Below are positions 35,018 to 48,222 of a stretch of 64,000 nucleotides of DNA, piece after piece (positions within the stretch are counted from its first letter, which is position 1; every line of letters starts with the position of its first letter). A program made the position numbers and the translations under genes. The notes under the pieces were generated by a model. It ran no database searches. It saw only the letters and a list, made by a program, of their open reading frames with translations, and was not told the DNA's origin. This stretch comes from Phragmites australis (Eukaryota; Streptophyta; Magnoliopsida; Poales; Poaceae), in NCBI RefSeq assembly GCF_958298935.1, contig NC_084940.1, positions 17,541,146-17,605,145 on the forward strand, written 5' to 3'.

Positions 35018-36920
35018 ATGGTCGTAGGGAATGGAAGTAGTATGCCAAGGTTTGAGCGAAGGAATTTCGCATATTGGAAAGTTTGCATGAGGAACTATCT
35101 CGAGGCTATTGCCCCTTAAGTTTGGCTAGCCACTTCCATTGTATTTGATCAACCTTTTACTGAACAACAAGTTAGATGAAATGCTAAGGCTAGAAATGTT
35201 ATATTTGAGGGAATTAGTGAAGAGGTATTTTCTATAGTAAGGAGCAAAGAATTAGCTCATGATATTTGGACCGGTCTTTGTGAAATTCATGAGGGTTCTA
35301 GGAAAATCTGGGAGGAAAGATATCATATGCTAATGAATAATCTAAAAAAATTTAAGATGTTTCCTAATGAATTATACAATGATATGTATTCTTGCATGCA
35401 TATGCTTGTTGAGGAAATAAATTCTCTTGAACTTACTCAATTGTCTCAATGAGACATTATTCGTAGGATCTTGATGGTACTTTCTAAGCTGTAATACAAT
35501 ATTGTCATCTCTCTTCTTCATGAAAGGGACATCAATAACATGACCTTCACCAATGCAGTTGGGAAGATTTGTGCTCATAGGATGTTCTCGTTTGGAGATC
35601 AAGGTGATCAATCTTCATCCAAGAAAAATCTTGCTCTCAAGGCCAAGATGGGTGACAAGAAGAAGATGATGATGATGATGACTCTGACACCAAGCTTGCC
35701 CTTCTCATGAGAAGAACTACAAGGATGATATCCAAGTAGAGCAAGAAGGGCTACAACTATGATCCTAAGAAGAACAAATTTCACCCAAGAAAATTTGATA
35801 AGTCCGGTGGTGGAGACAAGTAGAAGTGCTACAATTGTGGTGACTATAGCCACATGTCATATGATTGTCCTCATCCGACAAGAGAAACAAGAACAAGAGC
35901 AAGCCAAATGATGCAGGTGATGATGCGGATAAGTACAAGAAGAAAGGTCAAGACAAGAAGAAGAAGAAGAAGCTCTTCAACAAGAAGGGTGGAGGCCGAA
36001 AGGCTTACATTGTTGGTGAATGGGTCTCCGGTGAGAGCTTTAGTAATGATTCAAGCGATGATGAAGACAACAAGTTCACGGGCCTCGTCACCAATGATCC
36101 ACCACTTCCTCCACCGCCTATGTGCCTCATCGCAAAAGGTAACAGCAAGGTGAGTAGCGAGGAAGATGATAGTAGTAGTGACGATGATTGTCTTTCTCCT
36201 AATGATCTATCTAAGCTTATGAATGACTATGTTACTATCATTAAGAAGCAAAAAGCTAAAATCAAGTCTCTTAAAAATATTAATGCTAAGCTTAGCCCTA
36301 GCCATGATGATTTACTTGCTAAATAAAATAATATCTTTAAAAACCATGATGAAGTAGTTGCATCTAGCAAGTCTCCTAAAGAGAGAAAGAAAAAGCTAAA
36401 ACTTGAACATGTAGACTCAAAATGCAAATATCAAGAACTTGAGCTAGCTTATGATGTTATTAATCCTAGCATTAATGAATTGTCCACTATTGATATTGTC
36501 AAGGTCAATGCATCTATTTCTTGTGATGATCTTCTTGATATACCTTGCTCCTCTTCATGTGATACTATATCTTTTTCTAAGACTAACCATGGAAGGGAGC
36601 AAGAGCTCAAAGATGAGATTGCAAGTCCCAATTTGTGTGTGTCCCAGTTGACTAAGGGGGAGTACATGCATAAGAAAATTCTCATGAAAAATGCAATGTA
36701 CTACAACAAGATAGGTCTTGGTTGCTTCCCAACCCGGCAGAGAAGGTCACCAAGTCACCAGAAATCAAGAGTTGCTTCATCAAGGAAGTTGGTTCATATT
36801 GCTAATATTGTGAAGTTACCGGCCACCACACAAGAGAGTGTTCAATTCCTACCAAACCCCTCCCTACTTTGCCTTCTAAATATAAGTCCACTTTTAATGA
36901 TCATCATTTCCTATTGAATA
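35018..36920 (+). pseudogene. Gag region of Sirevirus
   Basis: Starts MVVGNGSSMPRFERRNFAYW at 35018. The capsid part has EEVFSIVRSKELAHDIW and MFPNELYNDMYSCMHMLVEE. A zinc knuckle with intact CX2CX4HX4C spacing (CYNCGDYSHMSYDC) begins at about 35829. A Lys-rich and Asp/Ser-rich region follows (35865-36326) with DSSSDDDCLSPNDLSKLMND and a coiled-coil-like lysine-rich tail. A second knuckle is readable in a shifted frame near 36800-36835 (YCEVTGHHTREC). Several stops and frameshifts are present. Confidence 0.78.
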
Positions 36921-37076
36921 AGCTTAAAAATTGAAAAGTTATAGCTAAATTCATTGGAACTAAAGCTAAGGGCAAGCTTCCTAGGCAACTTTGAGTGCCT
37001 AAAGCTCTTATGTCTCACGTCAGGGTACCAAACTTGTTTGAGTACCTAACCAACAAGCTTGATATCTTGTGTGTAG

Positions 37077-38640
37077 GTGAACTACAAAGCTGGTGACAAA
37101 CATTGGATGCTTAATAGTGGATGTATACAATATATGACCAACAATGTAAAAATGTTCACCTCACTAGAAGATGAAGTGGGCGATCATGACAAAGTTACTT
37201 TTGGTGATAATTCTAAGGTAAATATGGTAGGTTTGAATAAGGTGGCAATCTCCAATGATCTTTCTATCTCCAATATTTTTTAGTAGAGTCTTTTAGTTTT
37301 AATTTTCTTTCCATGGCTCAACTATGTGATATAGGTTTTACATGCTTATTTAGTGATGTTGATGTTTTCATAACTAGCAAGAAGCATAATGATATAATCT
37401 ATAAAGGCTTTAGACATGGACATATATATCTTGTGGATTTTTCCTCTAATGAAGCTAGCTTGATAACATGCCTCTTCACCAAGACTTCAATGGGTTGGCT
37501 TTGGTATCATCAACTTGCACACATTGGAATGAGCCAACTCAAGAAGGTGTTCAAGAATAGTATGGTGTTTGGTTTGAAGGATGTGGTATTTGAGAAGGAC
37601 AAGTTGTGTAGTGCTTGCCAAGAGGGAAAGCAAGTTGCAAGCTCTCATCCATATAAGTCCATGATGTCTATATCAAGACCCCTAGAGCTTCTACACATGG
37701 ACCTCTTCGGACCAACTACCTACAAAAGTTTTGTTGGTAATCTCTATTGTCTTGCCATTATTGATGATTATTCAAGATACACTTGGACTTTCTTTTTAGA
37801 TGACAAGAGGAAGACTGTTGAGATCTTCAAGACATTCGTGAAGAGGGCTCAAAATGAGTTTAAGGCCACACTTGTGAAGATTCATAGTGACAACGAGACG
37901 AAGTTAAAAACACACAAATTGAATAATTTTGTGATGATAGAGGCATCAACCATGAGTTCTCGTCAACTACACTCCTCAACAAAATTGCATGGTGGAAAGG
38001 AAGAACAAGACGTTGATCACTCTTGCAAGAGCAATGTTGGATGAGTCTAGTACACCAGAGAAGTTTTCGGAGGAATCAATCAATATGGAGTGTCATGCAT
38101 CCAACCAAGTGTACCTCTACCGACTATTGAAGAAGATGTCATACGAGCTTCTCATTAGAGAGGAAACCCAGTATCTCCTACTTCTGAGTATTCGGGTGTA
38201 AGTGCTTCATCTTCAAGAAAAGAGAGTGCCTAGGGAAGTTTGAGCATTATTGTGATATCGGTTTTCTTGTTGGTTATGCATCTAACTACAAAGCATATTG
38301 AGTATTCAACAATGCCACCAGTTTTGTTGAAGAAACATGTGATATAGAGTTTGATGAATCTAATGGCTCCCAAAGAGAAGGTGTTTCATACGATGATGTA
38401 GGTGATGAACTCTTGAGAGAGGCAATGAAGAAGAGGACAATTGGGGATATCAAGCTAATGGAGGATGATGAAGATGTACCTTCTACTTTCACTCCACACA
38501 CCTCCATGGCGCATCAAGTTGATCAAGATGATGAGAAAGATGATCAACTACTTTCATCATAAGATGTCCATATCTCTCAAGAGGAAACTCATGTTCAAAC
38601 TCAAGATGTTGGATCACTTCAAGATACACCTCAAGAACCA
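37077..38640 (+). pseudogene. Protease and integrase of Sirevirus
   Basis: The protease block reads HWMLNSGCIQYMTNN, with Asn where the catalytic Asp of the D-S-G motif belongs. After a stop (37281) a 243-codon frame (37313-38044) has the GAG-preintegrase region WYHQLAHIGMSQLKKVF with CSACQEGKQ, and the integrase core with LLHMDLFGPTTYKSFVGNLY, IIDDYSRYTWTFFLDDKRK and VKIHSDNETK. Further on, RECLGKFEHYCDIGFLVGYA and FVEETCDIEFDE match the downstream part of copia integrase. It is cut at 38651 by a CACTA end, before any reverse transcriptase. Confidence 0.8.
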
Positions 38641-38651
38641 CAAATAAGCAA

Positions 38652-38945
38652 CACTACTACAGAACTAGGTTTATATGCTGGCCCATCACTGTCAGTTCCT
38701 TACGGGCTGGCAGTGATGGGGCCAGTGATGGGGCATCACTGCCGGTTCATAGGCCGCGCGGGAAGAACCAGCCATCATGTCTTATGAACTGGCAGTGATG
38801 AGGGGAATCACTACCAACCGATGGCTTGAGCCGGCAGTGATGCCCAACTGCCTCATCACTGCCGGCTTAAGCCACCGACCGACAGTAATAGCTGGACATC
38901 ACTACCAGCTAATGGGATGAGCCGACAGTGATGTGTACAGTATAA
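38652..38945. mobile_element. CACTA terminus with subterminal array (copy 4)
   Basis: CACTACTACAGAAC at 38652 opens an array of about ten ATCACTGCCGGTT-type words in both orientations. It belongs to the same subterminal family as the elements at 2718 and 7080. I could not find the matching right terminus before the Sirevirus right LTR, so the element is truncated or its right end is too diverged. Confidence 0.7.
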
Positions 38946-40894
38946 AACAATGGCCCTCCCCCAAGCCCGAGCATAGCACTGCACCTTGTGACCTTCATCG
39001 CCCTCACAGACTCATCACCGCTTCTGAGCCCTCTCCATCCAATTCCATTGCTCGATGAGCTTCACAGTGTCATACCCAATCTTTTGTACCCGCTAGTTCG
39101 ATCGTAGCCCGTCGTCAAGCAAGTGCTCCACCAGCTACCACTGCAAGCTCCCCACCTCACAGATGAACTTTAGGTCGTAATCCGCCTCTACCCGAGCCGA
39201 ACACATGGTAAGCTTCACTGCGGTCTAGGGAACCTCGCCACTCCCTTCCTTCCACTCTCTCCCCCTACAGCGTGCCACCACCGTCGGACTAGCTCCGCCG
39301 CCCACCATGGTCGCCGCCGACCGTGCTTGCCACCGTACATGCCGTCGCCAACACCTCAAATGAGTTCGCCATAGTGCTTGAGCATTTTGGTTCCCCTCCC
39401 CGGACAAGCTCCACCGCCGGCAACTGGTCAAAGTTAGAAAATATAGAAAATATCAAAAGGAGTATTAGTTGTATTGATAAATCAACTAAAATAATCTATA
39501 ATTTGTAGAAAAATATCTAGAGCTCAGAAAAATATGAAACCAAGTTTATTAGTTTTTTTGTCATGATCTACATGATAAAAATACATGCATGCATTAAATG
39601 TCCACTAAAATACCTCTATTTCATTAAATATGTTGTAACTCATTAATCCATAATTAAATCATGAAATATCCAAAATTGGTCAATCCAACTTTGTTAATCT
39701 TATTTTGTCATGCTCTATATAGGAAAAATATATTTCGAGCATGAAATGCTTAATTAGCACTAATTCTTTGTTAATCTTGATTAAGCCTTTTAAACTTGAT
39801 TAATTTCTTCATAAATTAATAAAAATCATAAAATGTGAAACTAATTTTTTAGTTCTTCTCTATGTATACCTTACACGGTAAAAATACCTTTTGTCATGTT
39901 GAGTACTTCCCTCATGTGAGTTTGTTTGAACTACCTCATATAATTTTGGTTTTAAAAATAGCAAGCATGTAATTTGGTTAATTAAATAGGCAAACGAACA
40001 CCAATTCATGTGATTCTTCCTCTAATGCATTCATAACCATATGCACTACATCTCTAACAAGTTTCTTATCATTTGGATCACATCTCATGACATTTTATTC
40101 ATTCTCATTTTGATGCACTTTATTGCTCTTTAGAGAACGACGTCGCAAAGTGTCATGAGGTTGATCCCGAGGGTGAATGTGTTGTTTAAATTTGATAAGT
40201 TATAGCTATATCTATATCATGCATGTAAGGGTTAAATTAAAGAAAGTTTCTAGGGATGGCACCAACAAAAACTCATCGGACCAGGCTAACAAGGAGGAGC
40301 ATCACGTGGTTCTTCAAGTAAAAAGAAGGATTGTCAGAGTAGGGAATATCATTATGAGGAAGATTACAGTCAATTCAATGCGCTACCTCCTTTCGAAGAG
40401 GACATCGACCTAGGTCTCATGAAAGACACCGACGAACCTCTATATGTACACCGTGATCATAATGAAGAGCGAATCGTTAAGACAAAGTAGCTAAATTATA
40501 TTAATTACTATGCATGAATTTATTTTAGATGCAATTATACCTCACTTATGTTATGGAAGCTTCAATTTATAGTTTATGGTGGAAGATGTCTTTATTATTG
40601 AGCATATTGATTTTTTATTTTTAACGAATTAGCAATAGCACAAGCACTATTGTTATGTATTACTATTTTTTGATCTTTAATGAATTAGCAATGGCACTAG
40701 CATATTGCTAGATGCATATTACATGATTTACATTAGCTATAGTTATGAGTGTATTTATTTTCAATTTTTAATGATTTAAAATATTTATTAATGAAATTAA
40801 GATACATAGAAAGCCCCAATATAAAACTTAGGTGTGAAAATATTTATCTTAAATTTTTTATTGAATTAGAAAATTGAATAAATTTTTAACGATT
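38946..40894. other. CACTA interior or unassigned sequence
   Basis: A short GC-rich part (38980-39430) is followed by very AT-rich DNA. A weak gene-like stretch at about 40130-40490 reads KDCQSREYHYEEDYSQFNAL and EDIDLGLMKDTDEPLYVHRD in one plus frame, ending at a stop; I recognise no family. Otherwise nothing is seen. Confidence 0.4.
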
Positions 40895-42485
40895 TTAGGT
40901 CACCAAACTCTCTAAGGCATAGGCTCAACCACCAGCCATACCCCACTATTTATAGGCTAAGTGGGCTTGCTTAACTCTTAAGCAATCCTATCCTTAAACC
41001 CTTCTCTAATAATGCACTCCTACCAACCACCGAGAGTAGTTTTGTCCAAATTTTTCTCTATCCTTCCAATGGTTGTGGCACCTTCATGACTTAGCTTAGC
41101 CTCGACGCTAGCTTCATGATGATGCCATATGCACTCCATCCTTCCACGGTTTTGACGCCAAACCGCGAAACCGCCTTACACGCTTCTCAAAGCATGACTC
41201 ACTACCATTTGCTCTGACCCCATGCAAGCATCCCAATGTCAACATGTGTACTCTGTCTTACGATATTGACCGTAAGCAAGTCTCTCCCGATCCCTTAGGG
41301 CCACCTTGTCACTTGCACTGGCATCCCTTTCGCTTGACTTTGTCAACACACCGCCTTCATCCTTCATTCCATGCTTTCCTTGACCTTCATGTGCATGGCT
41401 CGGATCCCCCTTGACTCTGCCCAACCCCTTGACCATATGGCACCAAGCACTCCGCTTTGTCCCGATCATCTCGCTGTCGGCCGCCAAGTTGCATCTATCA
41501 CCTACACAACACAATGCAAGCAAACACATATCGCCAAACCATCTCTAGTTAGATCCAAATCAAAATCCTCAGCTTAAGACATATCCCGAAAAGAATTGCT
41601 AATGTCGGATGATCTGGTGCCCACACCTCCTGAGCATCGAACCATCTGGCATGTTCAACACCCTAGACCGGCCATCTGGAATCCTCTCTGTAAGAAATAG
41701 TTCGGCATATACAATTTCTCATCACCAGGCCATCCAGCATGTTCATTTCCACCAAACAACCGTTTTGCAATCTCTCTACACCAAATGGTCTGGTGTATTC
41801 TTCGGTGTTCACATCTTCCATCACCTGACCATCCGGTGGATGTAAGTCCACCAGAGCCAATTTACAACCTCTATGTAAGAAATGCTTCGAAATTCATAGT
41901 GCCCATCGCCAGACTATCCGGCATGTACTTCAACTTTTTCCTCTGAGTTGAAATTCTCTAGCATGTACACCATCTGAATGTCGGACCATCCGGCGTGTTC
42001 ATTTTCCTCAGTGTCGGATCATCCGGTGTGTACATTTTTTCTAGACTTAGAAACAAACACACCGACTCTATTCATTTGTAACTTTGGTTAGTCATGATCA
42101 TAAATATAGTACATATACATGCTCATGCAATCCAAAAATCATCAAACCAAATCAGCAAACTTGTCAATCACTCACCAGATATAAATCAAGGCACATTTCA
42201 ACTTGGTTTCTCAATAGTTATTTAAAGTTTGGACTTAGTGAGAGATTTTAGTTCAGCAGAGAGTCTTTCTTCTCACTGGATGGCCTGGTGTTCATTTCTT
42301 TCTTGTCAATAGACCATCTGGTGTTTTGTTCTATTAACTTTGCAATATCCCTGGAAAGTGCTATGTGTTCATCACTAGACCTTCTAGTGTTCAGTCAGTG
42401 GCAGCAAAATCAGAATCTCTGGAAAAAGGTTCGGCGGGTTCAAAATTTCCATCACCGGACCTTCTGGTGTTCAGAAGTAAGTTAA
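40895..42485 (-). mobile_element. Antisense LTR fragment (copia-like)
   Basis: Read on the minus strand it shows many variants of CACCGGATGGTCCG (for example near 41990, 41825, 42465), a word series I associate with Sirevirus-type LTRs, and further on a TATA box (plus-strand CTATTTATAGG at 40947). The right LTR at 45454-47102 has related words (CACCAAATGGTCCGGTG). No clean termini or duplications were found, so the limits are approximate. Confidence 0.45.
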
Positions 42486-42964
42486 TCCTCAGAAAAGGTC
42501 CTACGCTCAGAGCATCATAGTCGCCATCCCGCCGCCCTACATCGCCGTCATAGGCTTGTTGCTTCACCACCGCAAGTCGCCCAGTGCCACTGCTCACCAT
42601 ATCTGACCATCATGACCTCACCGCCGGTTCTATCGCATCAATTTCATCATGGTAAGCACATTCAGCCGATTACACATGCCCTAATTTGATAATAAGACAA
42701 ATCCATGCAATAATCCCCAAATTTGATCAAAATCTGAGCCAAATTCGATCAATTTGTGCAAATTAGAGTCAAATCATTTGCAATTGTTCAATTTCTAGTG
42801 TCGCAAACTTGAATCCGTTACATGTTCATCTAAATTCGTATCAAAATCTTGCTTAGGGTTCAAATTCAGGTCGATTTCATGCAAATTTCTTAAACCTGAA
42901 GCACTCGCTCATACATATGTTATCTTTCAATTTGTCAGACGTGTCTTGAGCGCCGCAAAAACGG

Positions 42965-45052
42965 ATGGCAGTTGAGCAACCGAAGAAGAAGAAGACAAAG
43001 GTTCAAAAAGAGTGGGATCATGCCTTTGTAGTAGTAAATGCATCAGATGTTCAATGAGGCTTTCATACCAGAGATGACCTTTCTACGCCACATTGGTCCA
43101 CCCACTCATGTTCTGCCGCGGAATTGGGCTCGACGCCTTCCAGCTAGAAGAGGGCTTGTCTAGAGCTAGAACCTCAGGAAGAGGTAGATGAGTAGTAAAC
43201 TCAGCAACAGTCAAAGCAGCCACCAGCTCAGGTAGACATTCGCCTACTTGACTTGATAGCTTACAAATCTTTGAGGATTAAGAAGCTACGTTATGTGCCT
43301 GTTAGTGAGTGGCTTACCCCATAGAGAGATAAGGGGGTAAATCCTAGGTTTTGGATTATTCTGCAAGAGAGCTTCCATGCTTCTTATTTCAGGAGGAAGG
43401 TCATTCTGAGTGTGCACAAGACGCTCAATTGGCATTACATGCAGTTGGCTGCAGGAGGAGTAGACATGAGATAGGACTTTGATGCATTCCCTATTTTATC
43501 ATCTCTTCTCATGGACGTGGACAGATACGTCCAGGAGTGGGTCAGAGTATTCTACGCCACAGCATGGATATCTCCACAGAGAGACTTCATTTAGTTTATG
43601 TTCTAGGGAGAGCAGCTTAGATTATACAAGAACAACATTGTTGAGGTATTGGGGGTTTAGGCGAGTGCTAGGTACCTGCACGAGGTTGTTCACCCAGACA
43701 CCACACCCCCACACTGTGCTCTTCTTGGAGGCAATCTTGCCTACAGATGATGAGATCAGACCTCTATTTCGATAGCCCTTCATCCCAGGTTCTCCTCGTT
43801 TGCCAAATATGCTCACACCGGAGATGAAGGCTATTCATATGGCCATGAGACGGAGTTTGTGGCATAGGATTGGATATCTGGAGTCGATCACTAGTATTTA
43901 GCAGTTGCTTATCCTCTCCATCCTCACTCACTAGCAATTTGACATTGTCGATCTTATTCTTTGTGAAATAGAGGTTGTGATTACAGATAGGATGACCATG
44001 ATATGAAAATAGCCCTATGCACACTTCATTTCATATATTCTAGCTCACTTTGTCAGGTTTCCTGAGTTTCTTTAGATCTAAGAGTAGTCTCAAACTTACT
44101 TCAGGCAGTATTCTCCTACTGCACCTTTAGACAAATGTTGTGGTCAGCATGTTGTTTTGTGCTCAGGAGCAGATTTCAGTTGACGAGAGATAGAGGGCAG
44201 CTGTTGAGGACCAAACCCTAGCTAAGGCCGAGGCAGAGCTTCAACAGGCTATCATGGACATTGAAAACACCTCATGTGACTTCTACTGCATTACCTTTAG
44301 AGTTCACACTTATTCTTTAGTAGATGTAGCAGCAGTAGGCAGCACAGGCAGAGATGTAGGCGAAGCATCAAGCAGAAATGATTCGCCAGCAAGAGCAGCA
44401 GTTGGTGCTTATGCAATCACTTTGGCAGTAGCAGAAGGCTATGTTTGCAACACTTCAGTCCTACAGAGAGAACAACAATATGATGTTCAGTTTCATATTA
44501 GGTTGTTTGGGATCTCTATTTTAGGCTTTAGGCCTTCAGCTACAGGCTGCACCTCGAGCACCTGCTCCAGCCCTGAGTCCTCTCCCAAACAATGTCAGCG
44601 GTCTTTTGGGTACTCTGGTGTCAGGCTTCCTGTCTACCAGGACTTCACAAAGGCTAGTGTTTGCTCCTTTGATGACACTTTTGACTACTGGACCTCTTAG
44701 TTTTGAGAACTCACTGCAGTCGACCATCCATATTCAGCAGCCATCAGTTGAGCCTCCTCCAATTGTGCAGTCAGCGTTTGATGAGCTCGATGTCATGCTT
44801 CAGGAGTTGGCCGCTCAGGTTCATGTTACTTCCAGCTCCGACCCCCGACCCGACGTAGTGTTGTTAGAGGTTCCTGCTCCGTTAGCTTCTGGTCAGCCTT
44901 CAGTAAGATCGCTCTCACCTATCATCAATGCCGCTACCATCGAGCTTGATTCTTCTATGTCTGACTCCGAGTCAGATTCCGGCTCTCAGATCATGGTATG
45001 CCCTTCTTCGGCAGCGTTAGCTCATCCATCTCCTCTGGCCTCGGGTGTTTAG
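42965..45052 (+). pseudogene. Decayed ORF downstream of Sirevirus pol
   Basis: The first ATG (42965) gives MAVEQPKKKKTKVQKEWD. Over several frames one can read FIPEMTFLRHIGPPTHVLPR, RFWIILQESFHASYFRRK and a block FYATAWISPQRDFI ... GEQLRLYKNNIVEVLGV. A Gln- and Ala-rich part follows, then a frame (44606-45052) with AFDELDVMLQELAAQVHV and an acidic Ser tail SMSDSESDSGSQIMV. Some Sireviruses carry an envelope-like gene in this place; that is the most likely identity, but no membrane segment is certain. It could also be another retroelement's ORF. Bases 42486-42964 hold nothing recognisable. Confidence 0.45.
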
Positions 45053-45439
45053 ATGTGTTCTCTTTTTTTAGTGCTTAGATGCCAAAGGGGGAGAGTGTCT
45101 ATTGTTAGAACGAGTTAGGAGAAAGAGCTAGCTTGAGTGTATAGAGAGTTCCTTAGTTTTAGGGGAAGTTTAGCTTGGGTAGTGAGGTTCGGCTTGTTGG
45201 ATCTTATTGGATTTTGATGTAATGATAGGATTTTTGGCTCTCTCTCTTGATGTATTTCACTTGTCATTACAATGTGTTTCCTTTCATGTTTAGTTTATTT
45301 CTTATTCTACTAGCATGATAGGTTGTTCTAGTACTAGACTTTCTCTTGCTTAATTGTTATATGTCGTTGATTTCCTAGTTTGATAGGGTGTAGTTCAATT
45401 CATATCTTTATCTTCTTATTGGTGATGTTATCTATCACC

Positions 45440-45453
45440 AAAAAGGGAGAGAT
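45440..45453 (+). promoter_or_regulatory. Polypurine tract of Sirevirus
   Basis: AAAAAGGGAGAGAT ends exactly at the TG of the right LTR and would prime plus-strand DNA synthesis. Confidence 0.8.
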
Positions 45454-47102
45454 TGTAGCATCTAGACCCCTAGGTAAGTAGTAAGTGTTTCGGTGATTAA
45501 TGGCAATTGTATCACTGTGACTATCAACTTTGTTTTGAAGGGTATCAAGAATTTAGTTCACAGTGATGATTGGGTATTCTTGGTCCCTAAGTTGATTCTA
45601 TGGAGGGTCAAAGGATATAAGCATCAAGATTAAGGATCTTCTAGTTCTAAGTGTCAAAAGGAGATGAAGGACACTTAGAGTAGTATACGTCTCTTTTCTT
45701 AGTCATTTGACCATACTATAAATAGGGACTAAGAGTAGTAGCTTGACATAGTTGAGTCTAGACTTGGTTAGATGCACACTTGTGAAGTTCTAGCACTAGG
45801 TAGCTCAGAGAAGCCCATGGTTGAGATGCCAAGAAGTTAGAGCTCAAGAAAATTTGAATTGGACGAGCTCAGAAAACTTTATTCTCACTGAATGCTCCGG
45901 TGCTCAATGAACTAAACTCATCGAAGCATTCTTGGATCAGGATAAAGATATGATAAGTACATTGGATTCTCCGGCGATTGAAAAGTTACTCTCACCAGAG
46001 TATTTTTGACTGGAAAAATCACAAGTCTTACACCAAATGGTCCGGTGTTAGAGTGAAGAGAACACCGAAGTATTTCACAAGAGATGTGCAATTTTCAGAA
46101 GATGCAGTTATTACTCACCAGATGATCCAGCATTCACTTAGTAACTTCAGTGGAGCAATTTTTCTAAGAAGGTTTTAATGTTTGGCATGGTTGCACACGC
46201 CGAGTCTGGCCCATGAACAGGAGTCTTCGTTGAAGCATTTCAGGGTAGTCACGGCTAGTGACATCTGGTAATGGCCAATGTCTAAAAAAGGTACACATTG
46301 GATGGTCCAATCTATGTGAGATGGTGCACACCGGATCATCTGGCATTCACAAAAAATGTGAGTTGTTGGTCAACAGCTAGATTTAGACCTCTAGCTTATA
46401 AATACCTCCTCATTTCATCTCACTAATGACTCTTGTTTACCTAGAGGAGCCTATACACTATGTGTACCATCAAGAAGCAAGAGAGTGCATTGGAGTGATT
46501 TGCAAAGTTCTTAATTGAAGATTAAGGACATTATTAGTGCATAGAGAGTAGCAAGTGTGCATCTAGCTATAGTTTAGGCTTGATCTTGATCAAGTAAAGC
46601 TATTAGGTTGTTACTCTTAATGGTTGGCAACACCTAGCCGGTCTTTGGTGATTGGAAGTGTCTTATTGAGCTCTTGAAGTCCTTGTGGGAGTCCCGAGAA
46701 GAGCGATGTACTTGGTTTAATGCCTGCCAATCCGAAGATAGAGAAGTGGCAATCATGAGGGAGCACTTGATTCTTAGTGGCTCAAGTGGGAGCGATACTC
46801 TTAGTGGATGCTCTAACGAGGACTATAGGGGGGTGCCAACTCCTCAATACCTCGGGAAAAATCGATGTCTTCTTGTCCATCTCTTTACTTTCCCGCATTT
46901 ACTTTGAGCATTTACATTCTTGCAAGTTTTCAAATTGCGCATTTACTTTGTGTTCTGTCTTGTTTGATTACTTGCTTGATCGTGCAGTTGCATTTCTTTC
47001 CATATAGGCTAAGGTTGCTAATTGTCCTAGAATTTGGTAGTATTAGTTTTTAATAAGAGCCCAATTCAACTCCCCCCCCTCTTGGGCCATTTGATCCTTT
47101 CA
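45454..47102 (+). repeat. Right LTR of Sirevirus
   Basis: Starts TGTAGCATCTAGACC after the polypurine tract and ends TTTGATCCTTTCA. Length 1649 bp. A TATA box (TTATAAATACC, about 46396) marks the likely promoter. Its last 510 bases match the left fragment. CCGGTG-type words recur in the first 900 bases. Confidence 0.82.
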
Positions 47103-47687
47103 ACTCACTACTACAATTATGAGACTCTTTGCCTCACATGGTTTCTTTGGATATGTGTTGCAAAACATTATCTCCCATGGTACCCATCGGAAGCCATGTG
47201 AGAAAAGTGATACATCTGGAACTATGATAGATATTAAGTATCTCCCACCATTGTAATGTGAACCCGTACGTCCTATATAATATTACGGAAGGGTCTACCA
47301 TGGAACCATGCGGAATACTCTAGAATTGTGGGGATATGAAGGGGCCAAGCTTTTTTCACACGGTTCCTCTCAACCACCCATCAAAAATAAATGTGCTTCG
47401 TCTCCCAAGCTGGGAGGCTTTTCTAGCAAGTCAACTCTCTCTCTCTCTCTCCTCCCCAAAAAAATCTCCAATCACATCCTCATTAGCCTCTCTCCTCCTA
47501 ACCCATGCCACCACAAGCTCCTCTGGCGCTCCGATCGCATTGCTCCTCCGTCATGCCTCCCATGGTTGCCACTCCATTGTTGCTAATTAGTTGGCCCTCG
47601 GTAGGAGATGGAGGAGGATGAGGTCATGGAGGCATCATCAGAGGAGACCAATTACATGCTCTCCATCTAGTCGAAGGATCCAATTAG

Positions 47688-48222
47688 TGTTAGTGATATA
47701 CCCTAGAGGCAATCACTAATTCAGATTGGATCCATATATGGGCTTTATGGATAATGATCCATGATGGGTTAGAACGCTAATGAGCTTCCAACGTGGCAAC
47801 CCATTAGTGGGGTCTATGTAAACGGAGGCATGGGGGCTGTGAGCGACTAATTCCACCACACCAAAACCCTAGTCATCACCTCCACATGACATCCCCACGA
47901 ATCCCTAGGAGGGCGCATGGTGCTAGCACACCGACGAACGACGTTTCACCCTTAGATGTGTGGATACCGTAGAGACACTGTTGTTGTTGCTACGGTGTTG
48001 ATCGGAGACAAAGACGCGAGGAGGACACATTTGTTTCGTGATGAGGTTGACTACTTCTTTTACACCGACGTGCACGAAGTTAGACCATCCTTTTGGAACT
48101 CTTCTTCTACTACACTGCGCGTGTCTACTGGTAACAATCCATGATCCTTTAGTCGCATGGTTTCCAGGATGAATATGTAGAACTTTTGTTTTGCACTAAC
48201 GTAGTGTACCCGTTCCCTAACA
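47688..48222. mobile_element. Copia-like solo LTR
   Basis: Starts TGTTAGTGATATACCCTAG and ends GTTCCCTAACA, inverted ends TGTTAG/CTAACA. ATTAG flanks both sides (47683-47687 and 48223-48227), a perfect 5-bp duplication. Length 535 bp with no internal coding region. The TGTTAG.GATATACCC start is reminiscent of grass copia LTRs; the family is not determined. Confidence 0.85.

Larger units (their letters stand above)
34466..47102 (+). mobile_element. Ty1/copia element, Sirevirus-type
   Basis: The plus strand has an LTR fragment, an initiator-Met primer-binding site, gag with a zinc knuckle and a second knuckle remnant, protease, integrase, then a long segment, a polypurine tract and a complete right LTR. 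Protease before integrase is copia order; the long acidic/lysine-rich gag with a second zinc knuckle is typical of Sireviruses. No reverse transcriptase or RNase H is recognisable; the place where they should be (about 38650-42900) holds other repeats. All coding parts are broken. The left LTR lacks its 5' two thirds. Confidence 0.8.

Noticed and set aside
35641..35700. GATGAT repeats near 35670 as a microsatellite gene feature
   Set aside because: They are part of the acidic low-complexity gag region of the Sirevirus.
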